From NCBI GenBank assembly GCA_024281825.1, contig JAMWZY010000003.1, positions 220,587-284,586 of the forward strand: 64,000 nucleotides of DNA, in the 5' to 3' direction. The notes beneath the pieces are model-generated. The model saw only the letters and a program-made list of their open reading frames with translations. It had not been told where the DNA came from and searched no databases. The stretch's first letter is position 1. Each line of letters opens with the position of its first letter. The position numbers were made by a program, and so were the translations under genes. Positions 20,849 through 30,285 of the stretch are shown one piece after another. The stretch is from Nitrosomonas sp. GTDB taxonomy: Bacteria; Pseudomonadota; Gammaproteobacteria; Burkholderiales; Nitrosomonadaceae.

Positions 20849-22591
20849 ATGACCTTTCCAACTCCCAATCATGACGAATCACTCATTACTTCTGAAATTC
20901 CATTCATTGGCAACTTTCATAAAACTCTGCCACATAATGAATATGGAGAAGTCGATGCTTCTGCTTACCGAGAATTTAAGAATACTTGTTTACAAATAGA
21001 AGCTGGTGTACCCAAAAATTTTGAAGGTGTTCCCAAAGGTCCTTTGTCACCAATTTTTCATTCCAAAAGTGACCCAGATGCCATTTTAGCGGGTGCAAAA
21101 TTTACAAGTCCGTTGTCTGGCGCAGCAACTGAAACGCATGGCCCAGATCCTAAGGACCTGGAAATGTTACCTGCACCGGGTATCCTATCCGGCAGCACCG
21201 CTGCCGAAATGACTGAATTATATTGGATGGCATTACTTCGTGATCTGCCGCTGGCTTCTTTGGCAACGGATCCAACTGCCCAGATTGCTGTAACAGAGAT
21301 AGAAGACGCATTTAATAAGGCTTTAACCAAGGATGAGACACACGGTCGATTGCGGCTAGGCTTGGATTTACCACAAGATAATGGCGCACTTAATCTTACA
21401 TCGCAAACCGTGTTCCGCTGCGGATTACATGACGAGGAACACGGTCCACTGGTTAGCCAGTTTTTTTTGCGCAATATTCCCTACGGCGTACAAACTATCG
21501 ATCCTAGACAAGTTCCCTATATTCGAGAAAAAGATTTTCTAACGAGCCATGATGACTGGTTACGAGCGCAAAATACCGGTAAAGATAAATTTGGACGAGA
21601 TTACAGCAAGTGCAATTATTACGGGGATCAATTAGCGGGCCGCGAAACTTATTACCCTAAGGTCACTCGTTATATTTCAACCATGCGCGATCTTGCTCGC
21701 TTTGTTAACCGCGATGCATTACACCAAGCTTACTTTAATGCAGCCTTGTTTCTGGACTCCATTAATGCACCTGTGAATAATGGCAATCCCTATAAAGGTA
21801 ATTTGTATTCACGCGAAGGTGGCTTCGCAACGCTCAGTGGTCCCGATCTACTGACTCTGGTTTCAGAAGTCGCAAGCCGTGCATTAAAAGTCGTTTGGCG
21901 TCAGAAATGGCTTGTTCATCGCCGCGCTCGACCAGAGGTCTACGGCGGACTCTTGCAAATGCAATTCAATGGGTTCAACTGCCATCAACGTAACTATGGC
22001 TTACCTGCTTGGGTCACCGAAACCGAAGCGGCAGCTAGAATCAAGACACATAATAGTGCGCAAAATGATGGTGGTGACGAAACTCTATTTCTACCAATTG
22101 CATTCTCCGCTGGTTCGCCTAGCCATCCTGCTTATGGTGCAGGCCATGCTACTGTCGCGGGGGCATGTGTTACCGTACTCAAAGCTTGGTTCGACGAAGA
22201 TAAAAAATTAAGCGAGCTACTTAGTACCGCACAAGAAGACAAAAAGCGTAAAGATCCGTTGGAACTACAACATTTATTGCAACCTGGAACACATATGAAT
22301 GGAGAAATCTTCAAAGAGCCTGAACCCTATACGGGCCCGGATGCAGGCGAGATGACTGTGGGCGGCGAGCTAAACAAAATTGCGAGTAATGTTGCTATGG
22401 GTCGTAGTATGGGAGGAGTACACTGGCGCAGCGACAATACCAGAAGCATGCGACTTGGGGAACAAATCGCAATTGAAATCCTACGTAAGCGTACACTTGA
22501 GTATGCTGAGAAACCAGCCGCTTTCACCTTCAGATCTTTTGACTGTCAAATGATCCATATTACGCAAGGACAAGTGATGAAGTTAAGCTAA
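20849..22591 (+). CDS. Vanadium-dependent haloperoxidase family protein
   Basis: A 580-residue protein of the vanadium bromo/chloroperoxidase (PAP2-like) fold, which oxidises halides with H2O2. Vanadate-pocket residues are Lys353 and Arg361 (KWLVHRRARPEVYGG), the SPSHPAYGAGHA block with Gly432 and acid-base His433, and Arg519 with vanadate-linking His525 (MGRSMGGVHWRSDN). The Ser that precedes Gly-His in algal enzymes is Ala431 here. CAGGAG lies nine bases before ATG 20849. No signal peptide is seen, so it is probably cytoplasmic or exported by another route. A perfect 14-bp hairpin follows the stop. It is likely monocistronic. Whether it is a true haloperoxidase or a phosphatase-like relative cannot be decided from sequence. 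Confidence 0.9.
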   Translation: MTFPTPNHDESLITSEIPFIGNFHKTLPHNEYGEVDASAYREFKNTCLQIEAGVPKNFEGVPKGPLSPIFHSKSDPDAILAGAKFTSPLSGAATETHGPDPKDLEMLPAPGILSGSTAAEMTELYWMALLRDLPLASLATDPTAQIAVTEIEDAFNKALTKDETHGRLRLGLDLPQDNGALNLTSQTVFRCGLHDEEHGPLVSQFFLRNIPYGVQTIDPRQVPYIREKDFLTSHDDWLRAQNTGKDKFGRDYSKCNYYGDQLAGRETYYPKVTRYISTMRDLARFVNRDALHQAYFNAALFLDSINAPVNNGNPYKGNLYSREGGFATLSGPDLLTLVSEVASRALKVVWRQKWLVHRRARPEVYGGLLQMQFNGFNCHQRNYGLPAWVTETEAAARIKTHNSAQNDGGDETLFLPIAFSAGSPSHPAYGAGHATVAGACVTVLKAWFDEDKKLSELLSTAQEDKKRKDPLELQHLLQPGTHMNGEIFKEPEPYTGPDAGEMTVGGELNKIASNVAMGRSMGGVHWRSDNTRSMRLGEQIAIEILRKRTLEYAEKPAAFTFRSFDCQMIHITQGQVMKLS

Positions 22592-22644
22592 ACATCCGAA
22601 ACAAACCCTTCCCTTTATACTTTACATATTGAATAACGCATTAC

Positions 22645-22676
22645 CCAATATAAACAGACAACTCTGTTTATATTGG
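22645..22676 (+). terminator. Perfect 14-bp hairpin after the haloperoxidase gene
   Basis: CCAATATAAACAGA (22645-22658) pairs perfectly with TCTGTTTATATTGG (22663-22676) around a CAAC tetraloop. No T-run follows, so it may be a 3'-end stabiliser or a factor-assisted terminator. Confidence 0.55.
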
Positions 22677-22950
22677 ATGGTTACAAAGTACCCAGCTTTA
22701 ATCAATCATTACATTGGCTGACTATTCATCGTCAAAAAAACGACCACGGTTTTGACGATCTTGTGAAATTGCATGCACATATTCTTGATGGCATTCAAAT
22801 TTTATCGCGCTGAAAACACTACAAAGCTCTTGCTATCAACGCAATCTGTATTATCATTCAATCAAATACTCTTACTTATGCCAACAACAAGGCTTCTTTA
22901 TAACGGTCTTCGCAAAGGGTAAAAATCTGACTACCTCACATCCAGACAAA
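22677..22950. other. Intergenic region before the HDOD gene
   Basis: No clear gene. On the minus strand a frame ending at TAG (22724-22722) reads ECHQEYVHAISQDRQNRGRFF and then DDE. It resembles a protein C-terminus but has no start or upstream continuation. Confidence 0.3.
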
Positions 22951-24504
22951 GTGGACACTAGACATTCTTTAAAAGAACAGCTTCTAAAAACCATTGATGA
23001 TGATTTAGATCTTCCATCTCTAGGCGGGGCAATCACCCAGATTGTGCAATTATCTACGTCCGAAGATGAGTCGATACGGCAATTGTCACATTTTATTTTA
23101 TCTGATGTATCGCTAACACAAAAGATTCTCCGTTTATCCAATTCCATTGCTTTTCGTTCGAGTTCTAACCAAGTTGTCACGAGTATTACCAAAGCAATTT
23201 TTTTGCTCGGATTCGAAACCGTCAAGACCTGTGCATTGGCGATTCTCCTGGTTGACAAAGTATTGGTCGGGAAACATGCCGAATTTGTTCGTGCCGAATT
23301 GATCGAAGCCCTCACAGCAAGCATGCTATGTCAAGAACTTGCCAAGCATAGTCAATTTGATCATGTTGAGGAAGTTGCCATCGCAGCCTTATTTAAAAAC
23401 ATGGGGCGTTTATTATTGGCAGCTTATGAGCCAGAAAAATACCAAGAAGCTATGGCGTTAGCTAAGGAGGAAAATTGTACCCTCGAGCTAGCTACAAGAA
23501 AATTGTATTCTTGTAGTTTAAGTGATTTTACAGAAACTATCCTCGAAAAATGGAGTATACCTGCCAGCATCATCCAGGCCACTAAAAACAGGCCTTCGGG
23601 CACGCTCAGTCCGGCTAAGAATAAACAAGAATGGATTCAGCAAGCGGCAGAATTTGGGGAGGCTACCGCACAATTTGCAATCGATACCACCAATCCAAGA
23701 GATCATTTATCCTGTAAAAACAATATCCTGTCGAGATTTGGTAAGGCATTCAATCTTGATATGCCAAAGCTTGATCTTCTGATACAGCAAGCAACAACCG
23801 AAACGACCGCATTCAAGGCAAATATTAATTTATTTCCTGATCCTGTTGAAGACAAGGAATCTAGCTACAAGCAACTGGTTGAGTCTGAGCAAAAAGCAAA
23901 AGATAATATTCTTGCAGAATTTGCACTTACCGATGCGCATATCGATGAAATACAAATTACCCAACGCCATGCCAGTGGCAAGCCCTATAATTCAGCAGCA
24001 TTATTACTAGCTGCCATTCAAGACGTAACTGAAATCATTACCACCGGCAACTATAAGCTCAGTGATTTGATGTTATTGATTCTAGAATACTATTATAATA
24101 GCCTCGGATTTCGGTTTATTACATTGTGCCTGAGAGATACGAAAAAAAATCAGTATCGTGCGCGCACTTCTTTTGGTAAAAACAGCACTGAACTTCAAAA
24201 AGCTTTTCATTTTCCTATTACACCGTCAGTTGATTTATTTTATCTTGCAATGGAAAAAGATTCTGACTTGCTGATCTCCAATGCGAAGGCACCCAAAGTA
24301 TTTGAAATGTTGCCTCAATGGCATCATGCTCTATTACCGGATGCACGTAGTTTTATTGTCCTTCCACTGGTGCTGAATAAAAAGCCGATTGGTTTTATTT
24401 ATGGCGATCGCGAATTTGATGCTTCCGAAGAAACAACACATGAAGAAATCCGTTTAATTAAGATTTTAAAAAGCCAAGTTTTAGCGATACTGAACACCAA
24501 ATAA
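22951..24504 (+). CDS. HDOD-domain signalling protein with GAF-like C-terminus
   Basis: A 517-residue cytoplasmic protein. Residues about 15-215 form an HDOD domain (LPSLGGAITQIVQLSTSEDE, LSDVSLTQKILRLSNS, ALFKNMGRLLLAAYEPEKY), a catalytically inactive HD-like fold used in signalling and stress or motility regulation. About 340-515 resembles a GAF sensor domain (DLMLLILEYYYNSLGFRFIT, SFIVLPLVLNKKPIGFIYGD). The 5' end is uncertain: GTG 22951 has no good ribosome site, while AAAGGG at 22914-22919 sits eight bases before an in-frame CTG at 22927. No partner enzyme is adjacent, and the downstream gene is gmk, 30 bases away. Confidence 0.8.
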   Translation: MDTRHSLKEQLLKTIDDDLDLPSLGGAITQIVQLSTSEDESIRQLSHFILSDVSLTQKILRLSNSIAFRSSSNQVVTSITKAIFLLGFETVKTCALAILLVDKVLVGKHAEFVRAELIEALTASMLCQELAKHSQFDHVEEVAIAALFKNMGRLLLAAYEPEKYQEAMALAKEENCTLELATRKLYSCSLSDFTETILEKWSIPASIIQATKNRPSGTLSPAKNKQEWIQQAAEFGEATAQFAIDTTNPRDHLSCKNNILSRFGKAFNLDMPKLDLLIQQATTETTAFKANINLFPDPVEDKESSYKQLVESEQKAKDNILAEFALTDAHIDEIQITQRHASGKPYNSAALLLAAIQDVTEIITTGNYKLSDLMLLILEYYYNSLGFRFITLCLRDTKKNQYRARTSFGKNSTELQKAFHFPITPSVDLFYLAMEKDSDLLISNAKAPKVFEMLPQWHHALLPDARSFIVLPLVLNKKPIGFIYGDREFDASEETTHEEIRLIKILKSQVLAILNTK

Positions 24505-24534
24505 AGTTAACGATTAATCTCAGATCAGAAAACC

Positions 24535-25149
24535 ATGGATACTTCAGGAGATTTGTTTATTATCAGTGCGCCTTCCGGCGCCGGGAAAACAAGCTTGGTC
24601 AAGTCATTGCTTCAATCGGATCTTGGTTTAAATTTGTCCATTTCTCATACAACCCGGTCACCTCGTTCATCCGAGATTGATGGCGAAGATTATCATTTCG
24701 TCAACCAGGAAACTTTCCAGCGCATGCTTAACAATGGAGAATTTTTAGAGAGCGCGGAGGTTTATGGTAATTTTTATGGCACCTCAGAAAAATGGATTCG
24801 CGAAAAAATTTCAACTGGACAAGACATTGTTCTAGAAATTGATTGTCAAGGTGCAAAGCAAGTGCAGCGGATCTTTACGCGATCGATTGGTATTTTTATT
24901 CTTCCTCCTTCCCTCGAAGCCCTAGCAATACGCTTGAATTCAAGGGGTCAAGATGATCCAGAGGTTATTCAAAAAAGATTGGCTGCCGCTCGAGAGGAAG
25001 TCAGCCATATTCACGACTTTGATTATATTGTCATCAATAATCAGTTAGAATACGCACTCCATGAATTAATCTGCATTATTAAAGCGGAACGTTTAAGAAA
25101 ACACCGACAGTTAATCAAATATCACACCTTAATTAGTCAGTTATCTTAA
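24535..25149 (+). CDS. gmk: Guanylate kinase
   Basis: Phosphorylates GMP to GDP, 204 residues. The P-loop is SAPSGAGKTS at about 11-20. GMP-binding residues are in SHTTRSPRSSEIDGEDYHFV and EFLESAEVYGNFYGT. The LID segment is RLNSRGQDDPEVIQKRL. ATG 24535 lies 30 bases after the HDOD stop, so the two may be cotranscribed, and rpoZ follows 47 bases downstream. Confidence 0.96.
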   Translation: MDTSGDLFIISAPSGAGKTSLVKSLLQSDLGLNLSISHTTRSPRSSEIDGEDYHFVNQETFQRMLNNGEFLESAEVYGNFYGTSEKWIREKISTGQDIVLEIDCQGAKQVQRIFTRSIGIFILPPSLEALAIRLNSRGQDDPEVIQKRLAAAREEVSHIHDFDYIVINNQLEYALHELICIIKAERLRKHRQLIKYHTLISQLS

Positions 25150-25196
25150 TTTAATTATTTTGAACGAAACTTTTTTCATTTATTTTTCTGGATATT

Positions 25197-25403
25197 ATGG
25201 CAAGAATTACTGTTGATGATTGTTTAAAAAGAATCCCTAACCGATTCGATATGACTCTAGTTGCAACCACGCGCGCTAGGCAATTAGCCATAGGCTCAGC
25301 ACCGATGGTGGAACCTTTGCGTGACAAGCCGACGGTTATTGCTTTACGTGAATTGGCCCAAGGCAAAATAGATATAGATATTCTTAATCCCAAAAACCTG
25401 TAA
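25197..25403 (+). CDS. rpoZ: RNA polymerase omega subunit
   Basis: A 68-residue small subunit that aids assembly of RNA polymerase and forms part of the ppGpp site. It begins [20 protein letters not shown] and has the conserved [10 protein letters not shown]. gmk-rpoZ is the standard order. The spoT gene normally found next in betaproteobacteria is not present before the next open frame 409 bases away. Confidence 0.96.
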   Translation: MARITVDDCLKRIPNRFDMTLVATTRARQLAIGSAPMVEPLRDKPTVIALRELAQGKIDIDILNPKNL

Positions 25404-25812
25404 ATTTTGGAATTGCGCAATAAATTAGTTTAGATAAAAAACCGTTAGCGCCTGAAGTCTTTATAAAACCACTGTACTTTATCGTTTTGATTGCGATCCT
25501 AAGAATCTTTCTAAATTGCATAAGATTAACTTTGAACAATGCGGTAAAATTGAATAAGCCGGAACGGCGTATTCTCGAATGCGCACTCAAAATTATATAG
25601 TACACATCATTTAAAATAGCATCAAAGCTGTTCTCGCACTAAAACTATCTCTATCTACAAAAGGAATTCTGTTTATTAGTAATCCATAAACAGATGCCAT
25701 TTCCCTGTTTTTTTAAAGCAAGCTTGTTTCTCAAAGATTGTTAAAGTAGTCACTTATTGATTCTCAATCGTTGATCCAACTTAATTTATCTCTTCGCCTT
25801 GATTAATCAGTC
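25404..25812. other. Intergenic region after rpoZ
   Basis: About 400 AT-rich bases without a supported gene. No trace of a spoT/rsh coding sequence was recognised. It may contain the promoter of the coiled-coil gene. Confidence 0.4.
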
Positions 25813-27663
25813 ATGACATTTAAAACACGCTTACTTGACTCGTTGCGTAAAATTTCTGCTTCAGACTCTGATCTTGCCGAACAGGAAGCTGCTGACATAC
25901 AGAATGATCATGCGCAGCCCGATGAAGATTCTCAAGATACGCTCACTTACGATCAACACATACACTTTACCAAAGATATTCAACGTGAATTCGAAGATAC
26001 ACGGCATGAAAGATTAAATCTGGAAGATCAAACCATTAAAGAAGCTCGCCAACGTATCGAAGCAGAAAATAAAGCCCGTGTCGCAGCAGAAGCTCGCGCT
26101 CGTGTCGAAGCTATCGCTCGAGCTACGGCAGAAAATCGCATACAAGCTGAAGCTGAAGCCACTGAGCAAGCACGAATGAGAGCAAAAGCTGAAGCGCTGG
26201 CAGAAAAAGAAGCGAATATTCGCTACGAGCTTGAAAGTAAAGCCAAGCATTTAGCCGAAGAAAAACTTAAAGCTGATAAAGCGTTAAATGCCATATTGGA
26301 ATCAAAAATCAAGTTGGAAGCTGTAAATATCGAGAAAATGCAACAACGTGTCGCAGCAGAAGCCATTGCCCTTGACCAAGCTCACGCAACCGCTGCGAAA
26401 GAAAAAGAAGCCACCGAAGCCGCTATGCGGAAAACCCGATTTACTGAAGAAGCACAACAAATTGCGCTAGAAATTATTGAGGCTGAAACGCATGCTGCGC
26501 AGCTTATCCAGGCAAAAATACAAGAAGATCAAAAAATACTCGCGTTAGCAAAAGCACGGGAAGTAGCCGAAAATCAAACTTTGGCAGAAAAACAAATCAC
26601 TGCGAGCTTAGAAGCGCAAATGCTTGAGCAGACCCAACAACGACTCGATGCCGAGAAAACAAACCAAAACCAAAAACAATATCGCCTTCGCGCTGAAATA
26701 GCGGCCACCCATGCAGCCCTACACAAAGCGGAGGCTGAAGCAATGGCTACAGAGAAAGCCAACGAAAGAACAGCCGCTGATCAATACGCAACCATCGCCG
26801 CATACAATCGTGCAGAAGCAGAATCTGTTGGCAAGGAAATAGCCGAATCCATTCTTACACAAGAAAATACTGCGGCTGATTTAATCAAATCCCGTCTGAT
26901 CACGGAATCTGAAATACTCAAGCAAGCTATCCAGCGCGCACAAGTTGAAGCTGCCGCATTAGCCGCTGCTGAAGCTACTTTACAAGCTGAAAAACAGGCA
27001 ATAGCGATGGCCCAAGCAAAAAAAGAAGCCGAAAAAGAAGCTGAAAAAGAATATCAGAAACGTGTAAAAGCAGATGAAAAAGCGATTAAAGAAGCAGAAG
27101 CACGCGCACAAACTGAACAAATTGCACGTAACGCCGCGAAAAAAAGAGTCGAAGCAGAAACCAGATTAAGAACCACCGCCGAAGCAAAAGCGCAACTAGA
27201 CAAGCTGATTGCGCAAGATACCCAAGCAAAAGTGGAGCTCGATCAGCGGTTACTGGCAGATTCAGAAATCCGAGCCAAAGCAATCAATGACGCGAAACAA
27301 GCTGTTCTTGAACGGTTAGAAGCCGAGCAAAGAATTACCGGTCTCGCAATAACCAGAGCACAAGCTAAAATTATCGCTAGTAACAAAGCCAAAGCTAAAT
27401 TGGAAGCTGAAAAAATTGCCACCAAAATTACGTTAGAAAAAGCCAGAGCCGAATCAGCAACGCTTATCGCAATTCAAGAACGCATTACGCTGGAATCGCA
27501 AGCTTTAGAGATCGCAACCGAACGGGAAACAGTCGAAATTATGGCAAAAGAGGCATTATTCGCTCGTTCTCAAGCCGATAAGGAGGCAACTGCGGCCGCA
27601 TCCGCTAGAATACGCGCCGAAATTGCCGCTGCTACCAAGCATGTTCGTAGCAAAAATGCATAA
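25813..27663 (+). CDS. Ala/Glu/Lys-rich coiled-coil protein of unknown function
   Basis: 616 residues with no signal peptide or membrane segment. Residues 1 to about 60 are mixed and acidic (SDSDLAEQEAADIQ). From about 70 to the end the sequence is almost entirely Ala, Glu, Lys, Arg and Gln in imperfect short repeats such as EARARVEAIARATAENR, IRAEIAAATKHVR and AQAKKEAEKEAEKE, so one very long alpha-helical coiled coil of roughly 500 residues is predicted. The composition recalls TolA stalks and cytoskeletal filament proteins, but there is no Tol domain or other recognisable end. ATG 25813 is used. It stands alone, far from both neighbours. The function cannot be assigned; a structural or scaffolding role is a guess. 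Confidence 0.7.
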   Translation: MTFKTRLLDSLRKISASDSDLAEQEAADIQNDHAQPDEDSQDTLTYDQHIHFTKDIQREFEDTRHERLNLEDQTIKEARQRIEAENKARVAAEARARVEAIARATAENRIQAEAEATEQARMRAKAEALAEKEANIRYELESKAKHLAEEKLKADKALNAILESKIKLEAVNIEKMQQRVAAEAIALDQAHATAAKEKEATEAAMRKTRFTEEAQQIALEIIEAETHAAQLIQAKIQEDQKILALAKAREVAENQTLAEKQITASLEAQMLEQTQQRLDAEKTNQNQKQYRLRAEIAATHAALHKAEAEAMATEKANERTAADQYATIAAYNRAEAESVGKEIAESILTQENTAADLIKSRLITESEILKQAIQRAQVEAAALAAAEATLQAEKQAIAMAQAKKEAEKEAEKEYQKRVKADEKAIKEAEARAQTEQIARNAAKKRVEAETRLRTTAEAKAQLDKLIAQDTQAKVELDQRLLADSEIRAKAINDAKQAVLERLEAEQRITGLAITRAQAKIIASNKAKAKLEAEKIATKITLEKARAESATLIAIQERITLESQALEIATERETVEIMAKEALFARSQADKEATAAASARIRAEIAAATKHVRSKNA

Positions 27664-28089
27664 GTAGGGAGTGTAAATAGCGGCTCCAGAAATATATGTA
27701 ACTGTTTGATGGTATCAAATGATGTTTAACCTATATAATAATTTTAATCGGATACTTTCTCAGCAGTGGCTGAATAACACCCTACTCTTAAGCGTACTTG
27801 TGGCTTTTTCTAAGAATCAATATATGTAATATTCATCATTTCAAATAAATAGCGAACTACACTAAATCTGGATTGGTGATTAGAGAAATTGTAATTGGAA
27901 AAACTAAATCAGCCACACAAAACACCGTAGTGAATTCACATACCCAATCTAATATTTAATAAATAAGCTATCATTTATGCTGTGTTCTTATCTTAAAAAA
28001 TTAGCCCCGTCATTTATATTGGTACTCTAAGCCAAAGCACCAAATAAAAAATCTATGTCCTTATACAAGCCAACTATCATAATAAAAAT
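27664..28089. other. Intergenic region before the glycan cluster
   Basis: About 425 very AT-rich bases with no supported gene or strong hairpin. It probably carries the promoter of the 28090-33439 cluster. Confidence 0.4.
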
Positions 28090-29085
28090 ATGCTAACGAA
28101 AATTAATACTCAATTCAAGTGGACATTATTGGGACTTTGCATAGGTATTGTTTTTTTACTTCTTTCTCTAAGAAATATAGATGTTTATGCTGTTCTTGAA
28201 AATCTATATACCATCAAACCGTTTCCTGCTGTAATGGTTGTTGTAGCTGGGTTGTTATTTATGCTCATAAAATCATTGCGTTGGTCAGTAATTTTGAATC
28301 CTGTAACGCATGTCGATTTTTCGGCACTGCACTCTGCGGTCTACATTGGAACAGCTGCCAATCTTATCATCGTACATTCCGGTGAAGTTCTTAGATCGGC
28401 GTTAATAGGAAGAAACTCACGCATCGCTGCAAGTGCTGTTCTTGCATCTGTGGGGGTTGAGAGAATTTTCGATTTTATGGTGGTCATTGTTTTGTTTGGC
28501 GTTCTCTTAATTACCAACGAGAAATTGCCTGACTATGTTGCTGCTGCTGGTTTTGTTGCTATATTTATGGTTGTAGCTGGGCTCATAGCAATTGTTTCTT
28601 TATTGGTTCCATCTAAAACCAGAAGAAGTATTAGATTGATGGTTATTCGTTACTTTCCAGAAAAGCTATCTGTAATGATCAGAAGCCAACTCAAGCGCAG
28701 TTTAGTGGGTTTCTCTACATTAGGTAGTCCATCATTAGTTATTAAAGTATTTTTTCTATCTATTCTGCAATGGAGTTGTATAATTTTTGCCATTTGGTTA
28801 TGCGCTTATTCTGTCGGATATACAGCGACAATCACTATGGCAATTGCAGTATGGATACTAATGGTTATTGGTCTTACTTTACCTTCCTCTCCTGCACAAC
28901 TCGGAACAACTCAATTAGCATTTACGTTAGGTCTTTCAATCGCTATTAACGAAATGCAAATTCCTTTTGCAGCCTCAGTGGTATATACATGCTGTGTAAA
29001 TATTCCATACATGATTATTGGTGCGTTTTATTGGTTAAGATTGAGTGAATTTCGTAGAGAAACTCAAAAAGTAGAAAATAATTAA
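28090..29085 (+). CDS. Lysylphosphatidylglycerol-synthase-TM / UPF0104 family membrane protein
   Basis: A 331-residue integral membrane protein with about 8 hydrophobic helices, the first at about 10-30 (TLLGLCIGIVFLLLSL). Family signatures are LRWSVIL, an HSGEVLRSALIGR-type loop (GE-x-LR), an SVGVERIFDFMVV segment and the late LPSSPAQLGTTQLAF. It belongs to the family seen with glycolipid and polysaccharide genes (AglD/YbhN-like), thought to be lipid transport or flippase-like. It lacks the soluble GNAT domain of true MprF synthases. It is the first gene of a colinear group; wecB starts 28 bases downstream. The exact substrate is unknown. Confidence 0.8.
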   Translation: MLTKINTQFKWTLLGLCIGIVFLLLSLRNIDVYAVLENLYTIKPFPAVMVVVAGLLFMLIKSLRWSVILNPVTHVDFSALHSAVYIGTAANLIIVHSGEVLRSALIGRNSRIAASAVLASVGVERIFDFMVVIVLFGVLLITNEKLPDYVAAAGFVAIFMVVAGLIAIVSLLVPSKTRRSIRLMVIRYFPEKLSVMIRSQLKRSLVGFSTLGSPSLVIKVFFLSILQWSCIIFAIWLCAYSVGYTATITMAIAVWILMVIGLTLPSSPAQLGTTQLAFTLGLSIAINEMQIPFAASVVYTCCVNIPYMIIGAFYWLRLSEFRRETQKVENN

Positions 29086-29113
29086 CCTAATCTATACAAG
29101 ACAGGAGCTAGTA

Positions 29114-30283
29114 ATGGTAGAAGCTAGAAACTCGGCATCGGCGCATGTAAATAAAAAAACAATACTTACATTATTTGGAACACGACCTGAGATCATTAAA
29201 TTAGCCCCTGTCATTTGGGCATTAGAAAAACATAGTGACATTTGGCGCAGCGTTGTTGTTTCTTCTTCGCAGCATACGGATTTGCTGCGCCCTTTTATTC
29301 GTGATCTAAAAATTAATGTAGACCATGATCTTGCTGTGATGACCCCTGGCCAAACCCCTAATGCGGTTCTCTCTCGAGTTGTTGAAGCAATTGAGCCGAT
29401 TTTCTTAAAAGAAAAGCCTGATTTGATTATTGTCCAGGGTGATACAACAACTGCTATTGCGGGTGCCTTGGCGGGTTTTTATGCACGCATACCTGTAGCG
29501 CATGTTGAAGCAGGATTGCGAACTGGTGATCGACATAGCCCATTCCCAGAAGAAATGAATCGCCGCTTGATTAGTCAGTTAGCAGATTTACACTTTGCAG
29601 CAACAGAAGAAAATATAAAAATATTACTTTCCGAAGGAATCAAAAAAGAACGCATCGTTCTGACGGGAAATCCTGTTGTTGATGCGCTTCATCATATTTT
29701 GAAAAATTCACAATGTTCTGAAGTGCTTGCCAAATTTCTTGAAAGTACTAAAGGTAAGCGATTGTTAGTATTAACTACACATCGCAGAGAAAATTTTGGG
29801 CAAGTAATGTCTTCACACCTAAAAGCATTAAGAAAATTTATAGAGCAACATCAAGATATTGAACTGGTTTTCCCAGTGCATCCTAATCCGTCTGTACGTG
29901 CGGTCGTAAATTCTGAATTTGCAAATATTGAAAGAATCCACTGCCTTGACCCTCTAGAGTATGCGGATTTTTTACACCTGCTCTCGAATGCTTGGTTAAT
30001 CGCTTCTGATTCTGGCGGCGTACAAGAGGAAGCGCCATCATTAGGTAAACCCTTATTGGTATTACGTGATACTACTGAACGCCCAGAAGTATTGGCTTGC
30101 GGTGTCGGCAAACTTGTTGGTCATTCAGGTGAGCGTCTTGGGGAAATGCTTGAAGCAGCCATAAATGATCAATCATGGTTTGATACCGTAGTAAAAACAC
30201 AGAATCCTTTTGGAAAAGGTGATGCTGGAGAGCAAATCTCATCCGCTATCAGCAATTATTTTGCAACTCATAAAAATAGTTAA
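29114..30283 (+). CDS. wecB: UDP-N-acetylglucosamine 2-epimerase (non-hydrolysing)
   Basis: Converts UDP-GlcNAc to UDP-ManNAc, the entry step to ManNAc-containing glycans. 389 residues with a GT-B fold. Motifs are FGTRPEIIKLAPVIWALE at the N-terminus, QGDTTTAIAGALAGFY, HVEAGLRTGD, SPFPEEMNRR, THRRENFG and SDSGGVQEEAPSLGKPLLVLRDTTERPE. These include the family's catalytic Asp, Glu and His positions. AGGAGC precedes ATG 29114. The next gene follows after two bases, so they are cotranscribed. No UDP-ManNAc dehydrogenase (wecC) is in the cluster. Confidence 0.94.
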   Translation: MVEARNSASAHVNKKTILTLFGTRPEIIKLAPVIWALEKHSDIWRSVVVSSSQHTDLLRPFIRDLKINVDHDLAVMTPGQTPNAVLSRVVEAIEPIFLKEKPDLIIVQGDTTTAIAGALAGFYARIPVAHVEAGLRTGDRHSPFPEEMNRRLISQLADLHFAATEENIKILLSEGIKKERIVLTGNPVVDALHHILKNSQCSEVLAKFLESTKGKRLLVLTTHRRENFGQVMSSHLKALRKFIEQHQDIELVFPVHPNPSVRAVVNSEFANIERIHCLDPLEYADFLHLLSNAWLIASDSGGVQEEAPSLGKPLLVLRDTTERPEVLACGVGKLVGHSGERLGEMLEAAINDQSWFDTVVKTQNPFGKGDAGEQISSAISNYFATHKNS

Positions 30284-30285
30284 TT

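Noticed and set aside
22722-22830. C-terminus-like peptide on the minus strand (ECHQEYVHAISQDRQNRG)
   Set aside because: No start codon and stop codons just upstream; too short to assign.
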